The notes under the pieces: generated by a model
Seen by the model: the letters and a program-made list of their open reading frames with translations, nothing else
Told to the model about the DNA's origin: nothing
Databases searched by the model: none
Position numbers and translations under genes: made by a program
Origin: Rhynchonema sp. JSB1_4
Taxonomy: Eukaryota; Nematoda; Chromadorea; Monhysterida; Xyalidae
Assembly: GCA_030248065.1 (NCBI GenBank)
Contig: JASAMV010000676.1
Location: forward strand, 1-64,000
DNA length: 64,000 nucleotides
Direction: 5' to 3'
In this document: positions 56,784-64,000 of the stretch, piece by piece
Layout: the number at the start of each line of letters is the position of its first letter
Position numbering within the stretch: position 1 is the stretch's first letter

Positions 56784-58239
56784 ATGTTGACGCAGAGCAT
56801 TACTGCCATTCTGGCTGTGGCCCTAGTGTCATCGAGTTATGCCATGTATGGCGAGCAGCATGTCGCTGTCAACGGAAAGTTGTACTGCGGAGACAAGCCA
56901 GCCGGTGGCGCTACAGTCAAATTGATTGAAGATGAAATGTGTTCACGAGATTTTGATGTCAATTATGTTGTATGGCAAATTCTGATATCATGTACAGTCT
57001 ATCCTCTTTATAAGGGTCACATGTTTATATATAATCGAACCTTCAAAACAATCGATATTTTTTGGTCCCCGATCTGCCTCGTAGGGTGGAATTTTCGAAA
57101 CGGTGTAAAGGTCAGTTGGGCGTAAAGGTCGGTGTAAAGTTCGGTCGAAAGCTCGGTCGGCGTAGCTCGGTGTAAACGTGAAACATTACTTGTTATTAGC
57201 GTGGAATGTTTCAAGTTTACACAGAGGCCTATCACACTGAGCTGTCGACCGAGCTTTCCACCGACCTTTACACCCAACTGACCTTTACACCGTTTCGAAA
57301 ATATCACCCTTACCACTCCGTTATGGTAGGGATTATTCCTTTCAGTGACCGAAAATGTCCCGCTCCTGCAAAAAGAAGGCACGTGGTACATATGTTGTAA
57401 TACAATGAACTCCTGCCATGTCTCCAAAACTATCACACAATGACAGTAGTGGACTGGCCCCGCATTTACATATAGTCAGCGACGATACGCTGTATACCAC
57501 TGAGACGGATCCGGCCGGTTACTTTCTCGTGCACGGCTCAGACGTGGAGGTGATGACGAAAATCGACCCTGTGCTCGAAATTATACACGATTGTGGAGAA
57601 ATGAAAGAGGCTTATTGATTCCTGCTTTTCGTCCCTAATCCATGGGCGGTACAATGTGTAGGTAAAAGTTAACGAACCTTTTGCATCTAATTTTGGAGGG
57701 ATATGCACAACAGACAGTTTGACCAAGCTTTTTTATAAAAACGTCGGCATCATCAACACCTCAGTTTTCGGGCTAGAGCCTATTAAAAAAGTGTGAAAAT
57801 CGGAACTTTGGGGCTCTTTGGAAAAACTGTGCAAGGCAAGAGAGCGTAACATGAAGTTTTTTATATTGTGATGGCAGAGTCAAGATGTTCATTCAGTGAC
57901 ACTAGAACAACAACAAATTTTCAAGTGACAAAAAAACAGGAAAATATTGTTAGTAGAAACAGCAGTTTTAGGCTAAAAGTTGTGTAGAGTTGCGCATAAA
58001 TATGAATTCAAAGTAGAGCCCTCTGGCGGGCCACATATCGAGAGGGGACGATAGCCGGAAAACCCCATATTCCTTTGTAGTCCTGCAAACGTCAGTTCAT
58101 AATCGAGATTCCGCGAGATTACGTCGATAAAGACGAATTCGACACGGGAAACGTGGATATACCATACAGCAGGAATTGGGCAACGAATGTCTCCATATAC
58201 CCTGTATGGGCATCGTCATCATTAGCCTCTGGTCACTGA
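56784..58239 (+). pseudogene. Transthyretin-like family gene 6, probably decaying
   Basis: Exon 1, 56784-56938, encodes a signal peptide and VNGKLYCGDKPAGGATVKLI. Exon 2 starts at 57480 (DDTLYTTETDPAGYFLVHG ... EIIHDCG), but after HDCGEMKEAY runs into TGA at 57616-57618 with no good donor. A third family-like segment starts at 58081 (CKRQFIIEIPRDYV, aligned to PCQRR...IPDKYI). In it the expected C-terminal cysteine segment (GNECLH) lies in another frame, suggesting a one-base shift. The first intron also holds a foldback MITE. Either a broken copy or a gene with an unusual splice pattern. Confidence 0.6.
57085..57308. mobile_element. Foldback MITE (GGTG...CACC family), copy 3
   Basis: It belongs to the same family as the elements at 34547 and 46676, but is inserted in the opposite orientation to copy 2: its left half matches the complement of the right half of copy 2. 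No clear duplication is seen. It lies in intron 1 of TTL gene 6. Confidence 0.85.
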
Positions 58240-58859
58240 AGGCCGATAGCCTACAAGTATGGAGAAGGCTATGTGAAACTTTCTGCAGGTAAAGTTTTTG
58301 AATTACGACGCATGTTTCTTGAACCGCGTGTGTTGGTAAATAGTAATAATAACTGGATTTTCTTGCACTTGTGTATTATTCAGGTCGGATTCGACTGTTG
58401 TTTCCGTGACTTTCTGCATCGGGGTTATAAACTTCAGGTTTTGCTTGTTCATGTATTTGTTTGTGCAAGTCATGTTTTGTGACATTGAGTAAATCACGTA
58501 ACGATAGTTGTTGTATTGTATAGTGTTGTATCACAGTGTATAATCATAGTTTGGACAACAAACTTTCCAACTATGCGTATCAGCTTTCCAAACTTCTCTT
58601 TATTTCTTATCACATCTCACTAAACGAACCGGATTCTTGTTTTAATATTTACAATGGGATAAAAAGGTTTTGATTTTAAATTATGGCTTGTCTGGACGCC
58701 TAGAATGATATTGACATTACGGTTATGTACAGGGAAACAGAAAAAATCTGGAACAGAAAACAAGTGGGAACGCAACGATTTGTTCAAAAAGCTGATACAG
58801 AGCGCAAAATCTCACAGACCTCGCATATGAAGCTCATCAGCATATCACATATTTTTTGA

Positions 58860-61800
58860 TCAATCAATCGGTTTCAGAAACAATTGCAGGTACATGTTGT
58901 CACCCACGAGCAGAGGGGAACTGTCGGATAGAATCTCTTCCAGTCCGATCTTTTTGTCGACCTCAAGGTCTTGGCAGTATCTGAAGTTTGGGTCAATACT
59001 GGTTATTTGTTTGCTTGGTGCTGCGGGCCGGACCACGATGTCCCTCGAATGCCAGAACCACAGCATCGAACTTGGAGATCGGATCTGCGTTGGTCACCAC
59101 ATGACTTTGTCTCACTTTTTTGGCGTTGTCACTTGCGACCAGCGTGGAACATGTTTCCAGACAGCTGATAAGTCACTTTTACGCTGATCGAAACTAGCAA
59201 CATCCGAAAACTAGCATTAGTCAATCACGATAAAGTCACGTGACAAAGGCATATCGGCTTATAAGCGCGATACCAATCATAGCGTGACGTGTGGATAATG
59301 TTACAAGTGGCCCAAATCGACCTAACCTCGTTTTCGTGAACGTTTTCTTGCCACTGATGGCTCGGACGACCTTTTTATCGTCGACGACTTGCAGCAAATA
59401 TTCAACCGGTCGTGTTTGGTCGAGAATGACGTTCGACGACAGGAACACTCGGAATTCTTCGCTGTTGCTGCTGAAGCCTTTCGGGTGCACTTTCAGCTCC
59501 CAATCCCATTGTTGAGGCTGGACGGCGCACGCTCGAGTCGAAAACTGGAACGCATTTTATGCGATACGTTGTCAAACACCATCAAGGCATATGTACGTCA
59601 TAGGAAGCAGAGCATGAGCAAGCACTTACCAACTTGTACCTGTACAAGGAACCTGTTATCATGCTCATGGATGAGATATGGGCAGGTATCTTCGAATTCT
59701 CATTTATTTCGCTTGATTCAGTGACAAATTAAATTCGTAAGAATCAAGTCCAATTGAAACTGAAACTTGACGTCATTGCCCACCTTTATAGTCACCTCCG
59801 AGTACTTCAATATCGTATCAATGTCAGACACACACAGTCGTTTGTCCCATCGCGGCTCGCTGTACGTTCGAAGTAGGAATTGAGTTCCGGTGAACTCTTT
59901 GATACCGACTCGACTCGACAGTGGCAGCGCCTGATCAAGCAAGGTGCGGTTTTGAAAAGAGATGCAAAACTTTTTACATTTTTTATTTCGTATAACTTTA
60001 ATAAAATATACCTACCTGATATTTGTACGCGTTCATGATATGCTGCTGGAACAGCTTGCTGTGTTGTTCGACAATGGGTGATCGCTCGAGACTGTTCAAC
60101 TCGTCCGGGGTCATGAAGGGGAACCTGAAATGGGAAAGATACATAAGTGAACATCCATGGAAAATGTCCAGAGAAAGTTCTCCAGTCACTCACCGCACAA
60201 GTGGCAGTATATTAGCGAGTAGTGGTGCAGCGGTGTTGCCGCGCCTTTCCGCGTGGTTCGGCGCCTGCAGCCACGTTTCGATTGCTTTCCACAATTTATA
60301 CTCGTCTGCAAAAATTGAGGCAATTCAGTAGGAAATACGATACAGGACGCAAGAATATAAAAAAGCCAACTTTCAACATTCAATTCATTGCATTTCAGGA
60401 ATTCCATCAGTTGATCTCGGTCCAGTTCGCACCAATCTTTGCCCCATTCGTCTGTATTCGATATGATGTCGTCGAAACACGACGCGAGCACGCGGATGCA
60501 ATCGCGCGTCAGCTCCTTGAAACATTATCATTGTCAGAAACTTAATTTTACAAGGATGAAAATATAATTTAGAAGAAAACGAACCTGATGGAAGCACTTG
60601 GTGCCGTACTGGAACCAAGTATGGAACAAATCCTTCAACGACACTTGTGGCAGTATGTAGTTGATGGCGTACTCGAGGCAGACCTGTGTGATTGATGGCT
60701 GGTGTTTCATGCGCTTGGTTTGGCCTGTTTTTTGTTCTTCGTGCCCATTGAGAAAACCACTCTGCTACCGATGGCAAAGCGAACGCTTCTAGAACTTCTC
60801 ATAGCGATCTCATTTCTTGCCAAAATTCCAAGATCCGTGCCCCATATTTTTACCCATTACCTTTCTCAAATTGGAGACATTATATTTGTCCGCCAGTATC
60901 AGCAGTGGCAGTGTGTTATCAGCGTGCAGCACCACGTGGTTGCAGTACAGGAACCGCAGGAACGCCGGAAACACCTTGACGCAACTAGGCTCTTCGACAA
61001 GCTCGATTTCCTGTGGATGTGGTCGAGTGGTGTATGCGTTGGGCTACGAACATTCAACGAGTGGCTGGGTTCGAAACCGCCGTGAGATAATGCGAATGTC
61101 ATCATACCTTTTTGTTTCCATTCCACTGTTGACTGAGCATACGCTCAAACACCTCACTGCTTTTGACCAACAAAAGGCGATGCGCGTTGAACCTGAAAAT
61201 ATTCAGAATTTCAAGTCTCAAGATGGACGAGTGCCAATACACGAACTATGCACCGCTGCAGCTGACTGTTGCATCAACAATGAAAACAGAAAAAAACGCA
61301 CAACAACAGAAATATCACGCAGAAATTCCAATTGCTATTTCAGTACCATTCCCTAGCCAAGAATGTGCGTCTTGTTCTCGTGCGTGTCCAATGATAAGCG
61401 TGTGGCGTGAACCCGGCTTTGTAGCTAACAGGCGTTTTCGAGGAGGCCGTCGACGGCAAACTACCATAATCGCTACCGTAGTCCGAGTCTGAGTCGAAAA
61501 GATCATCAACGTCCGGTTCGGGACTGGTCGCTACCGGTTTCGGACTTGGACTGTGACTCTGCTGTTCACCACCAAACCACAGCGGGCTGCAAGCGGTATG
61601 TGGAGTGCGAGAGATGTGCCCCGAAATTTGAAAAGTGAAAATCATCGTGATGGGAAAAGAAAATCAAATAAAAGAGAAACTGAAAACAACGTGATAATTT
61701 TTGCAATTATGATTCAGCGCAGTCATGCTGCGACTGTAAAAGGCAGGACAAAGCGCAAGCTACACAAAGACAAACGTGATCGTGAAACATCTGATTGGGA

Positions 61801-62502
61801 ACACGAGTCAGAACATCCGGGTGCAGACAAGCATTTAAAAAATATTATATCACACAAAACGGTGAAAACAGGTACCGTGTCATGTACCAAGGACAAAACC
61901 AATAACTGTTAGTAGAACACTGACAAGGTCAGGCTTGGTCAGGAAGCACACGAATTCAAATAAAACGAATTATCACAAAGAGAAATAAAAAACGATGAAA
62001 GGATAGAGAGACCCAGCAGCAACAGCCAGCCGCAGCAATCGTGCGTGAAACAAAGATACGGCCCCTTCGCGTTAGATGCAATGGAAGAGAAAACAAACAC
62101 TCACACTTCGTCCCCCACAATCAGCGTCACATCGCTGAGATACGCGTTGTTGAAGAACTTTTCAAAATCGCTCATGAACTCTCGGTCCGACGCGTAACAG
62201 TCCATTCCTGCAACAAAAAATTTTTTTGATAATTTTGAAGAATCTTGCAAAAACTTACTGCTGAAAATCTAGCATTTGTCTGAACTTGGACACCTGAGGG
62301 AGTTCTGTAATACGGCACCCGGTCAGAAACGTTGCCACCCAAATCATCCGAGAGGCCTGGGTGCAAAGCGATGTGGTGGATTATTGAAGAATGGAAATTT
62401 AGCAAAAAAAACTTGTTGTTCAGGCATTCGTGACTCACTTTCTATATCTTCGTGGTAGCGATATTCATATCCGGCGATAACTTTCCGAGAGCCCATGGTC
62501 AT
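58860..62502 (-). CDS. BTB-BACK domain protein resembling BTBD17
   Basis: Twelve exons encode 550 residues: 62502-62439, 62207-62105, 61586-61413, 61192-61108, 61010-60861, 60683-60585, 60515-60371, 60305-60194, 60124-60016, 59930-59784, 59544-59305 and 59084-58860 (sum 1,653 nt, phases consistent). The BTB domain starts at FFNNAYLSDVTLIVGDE and resumes after an acidic insert at FNAHRLLLVKSSEVFERML, followed by FLRFLYCNHVVLHADN and LADKYNV. The BACK-like part spans VCLEYAINYILPQ to DEYKLWKAIETWLQ-type and RFPFMTPDEL. A C-terminal beta-rich segment (WDWELKVHPKGF, YLLQVVDDKKV) fits the TRAF-like end of BTBD17. Function is unknown beyond a likely protein-interaction or ubiquitin-adaptor role. 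No signal peptide is apparent. The donors at 61413 and 59305 were chosen by phase. Confidence 0.85.
61012..61088 (+). repeat. tRNA-like sequence, possible SINE
   Basis: TGGTCGAGTGG near 61019 resembles a polymerase III A box, and GGGTTCGAAACCG near 61067 is a strong B-box match about 50 bp downstream. Pairing in the acceptor and anticodon arms is poor. It lies in an intron of the BTB gene on the opposite strand. Confidence 0.4.
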
Positions 62503-64000
62503 GGAACAAATTATGAAAATAAAAACTGGGGAACTCGAGCGTTTATTTTCTGTTCACCACCACGCAACGGCAACAGACACTTCGGATTAGTAATTGATTC
62601 TTACACTCAACAGTTTCATTATTTATTTATTAGTTTAGTGTTTGACGAAATAAGCGAAGCGACGATGGCAGCGCATACGATCACGAACAAGTCAGCATTG
62701 GTTACACAACATCGAAGTTTTGATGTTCAACAATAACGACAACAATACAACCTGTGAGAGTGGGGCACAGTTACGTTCAGATGAATAAAATGTGTTTTAA
62801 TCTAAATCTTATTTTGAAATCGAAAATGTACGAACACGCACGCTAAGGCACAAAAAAACAGTTCGGCGCGCGCTCAGAACTTTTCAAAAAACACACCAAC
62901 AAATGCAAATAACTATGTAAGTATAAAATGCAACGGAGCGCGGCAGTGTGGGAGCATAGAGTGCATCATGACATGTAGAAGGTGTACCATACCTATGTAT
63001 AACCTATGTTACCTATGATGTTAGATAGACACAATTGAAAAAACCTTGACTACATATTCCGGGCTAGCATGTGCGCTGCTGTGCCGCTAAATTCATGCGA
63101 GCAATTTTCAAAATACAGGCAGACAACACGCACTGATTCAAACGCGATAAACTCACTTGGGGCCACGAGCATGCACTGCATTAGCAGCGACTAAAAACCA
63201 CTCACCAGAACGCCATAAATGTTAGTAAGGGTTTAGTAGTACACCAATCGCACGATACTATAGCTCGTACAGGCTCCAACTCAGAAAAATATGCATGTGG
63301 AGAGCATGTGTAGTCGCACAAGCAGCGTCAGATCGCAATAGCTGCTTGCCAAAGCGTGAGCTACTGACGTGACGGAAAGAACCACGATAGAGTAGACGGC
63401 AGATTTATGGGGTCCCAACCCAACTACTGCAACGGAACTACTGTATGTGTGTACCTCGAGTACCCAAGGATCAGCCAACTATTGTGCCATGCTTGTTCCT
63501 CCCGGTCGGCAGCCGCGTTGGCACACGACTCAAATAATGCCTTATATATGCGTCTGTGAGTGTAAGAAAGGCTTGTGAGCACAGCCGGACAGCCTTGCAT
63601 GCACATGAAGGAGGAAATTATCGAGCAAAAAACGGAAACTTGTTGAGCGAGCAGAAGCTTTCATTCGATTATACTGGCATTGTATATAAGTGGCTGTAAG
63701 ATGAAAAAAGCTGACAAATGGGTGGGTAAACAGCGTTTGAGAAAAAATGAGCAGTTTTGAACAAAAAAAGACAGCTGTGGCCCAATTAGAGCTTGGTGGT
63801 TGTTCACAATACGCGTACAATAGTACATGTGACGGACGCAATTACGTTTTTCTGACCATGCCCTTGGCATAAACGTACGAAAATGGCACGCTGTAGCTTT
63901 TAAATGTCACATGACTAAATTTTCCACACGTGGGAAAATGCATACACGATACTGTGTTCGTGAATTTGTCACAACATCCGGAGCATGAAAGAGCATGAAA
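62503..64000. other. Interval with no recognised gene
   Basis: This is the upstream flank of the BTB gene. No exon chain, domain or RNA gene could be supported on either strand. Confidence 0.4.

Overview
The window is eukaryotic nuclear DNA from an invertebrate, almost certainly a nematode. All genes are split into many small exons (roughly 50-240 nt) with GT-AG introns whose acceptors are mostly (t)ttcag or tttgcag, and the window holds six genes of the transthyretin-like (TTL, PF01060) family, which is essentially nematode-specific. No rRNA, CRISPR array or bacterial-type operon is present. The species cannot be named from this sequence.

Layout. (1) 1-5.7 kb, minus strand: 3' two-thirds of a PHLPP-type phosphatase (Ras-association/PH/leucine-rich repeats, with the PP2C domain running off the left edge). 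(2) 5.7-11.7 kb: AT-rich DNA with no gene I can support. (3) 12.2-28.9 kb, minus: a 30-exon spindle-checkpoint gene of the BUB1/BUBR1 (MADBUB) family, riddled with non-autonomous DNA transposons, one of them inside a coding exon. (4) 29.0-32.8 kb: a nest of hAT-like MITEs inserted into each other, most with 8-bp target-site duplications that can be read directly. (5) 33.5-34.4 kb, minus: an unrecognised four-exon gene for a 129-residue secreted cysteine-rich protein. (6) 37.6-48.6 kb, plus: the DENN-domain Rab-GEF MADD/AEX-3, with an inverted pair of Helitron-like elements in one intron. (7) 49.5-58.2 kb: a cluster of six TTL genes, including a head-to-head near-identical pair and one apparently decaying copy. 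(8) 58.9-62.5 kb, minus: a BTB-BACK protein resembling BTBD17, with an acidic insert in the BTB domain. (9) 62.5-64 kb: nothing recognised.

The genes do not form one pathway; the only functional grouping is the TTL cluster of secreted proteins. The most unusual content is the transposon population: at least eight elements with CAGNG or TAGGG ends. Several carry unrelated subterminal repeat arrays around a shared GC-rich central palindrome. The checkpoint gene keeps KEN boxes, ABBA motifs, the BUB3-binding GLEBS segment and a kinase domain with its catalytic residues in one protein. Exon joins were checked by hand for reading-frame phase. For the checkpoint, BTB, secreted-protein and four TTL genes the summed exon lengths are multiples of three; the sum was not made for MADD, PHLPP or the decaying TTL copy.
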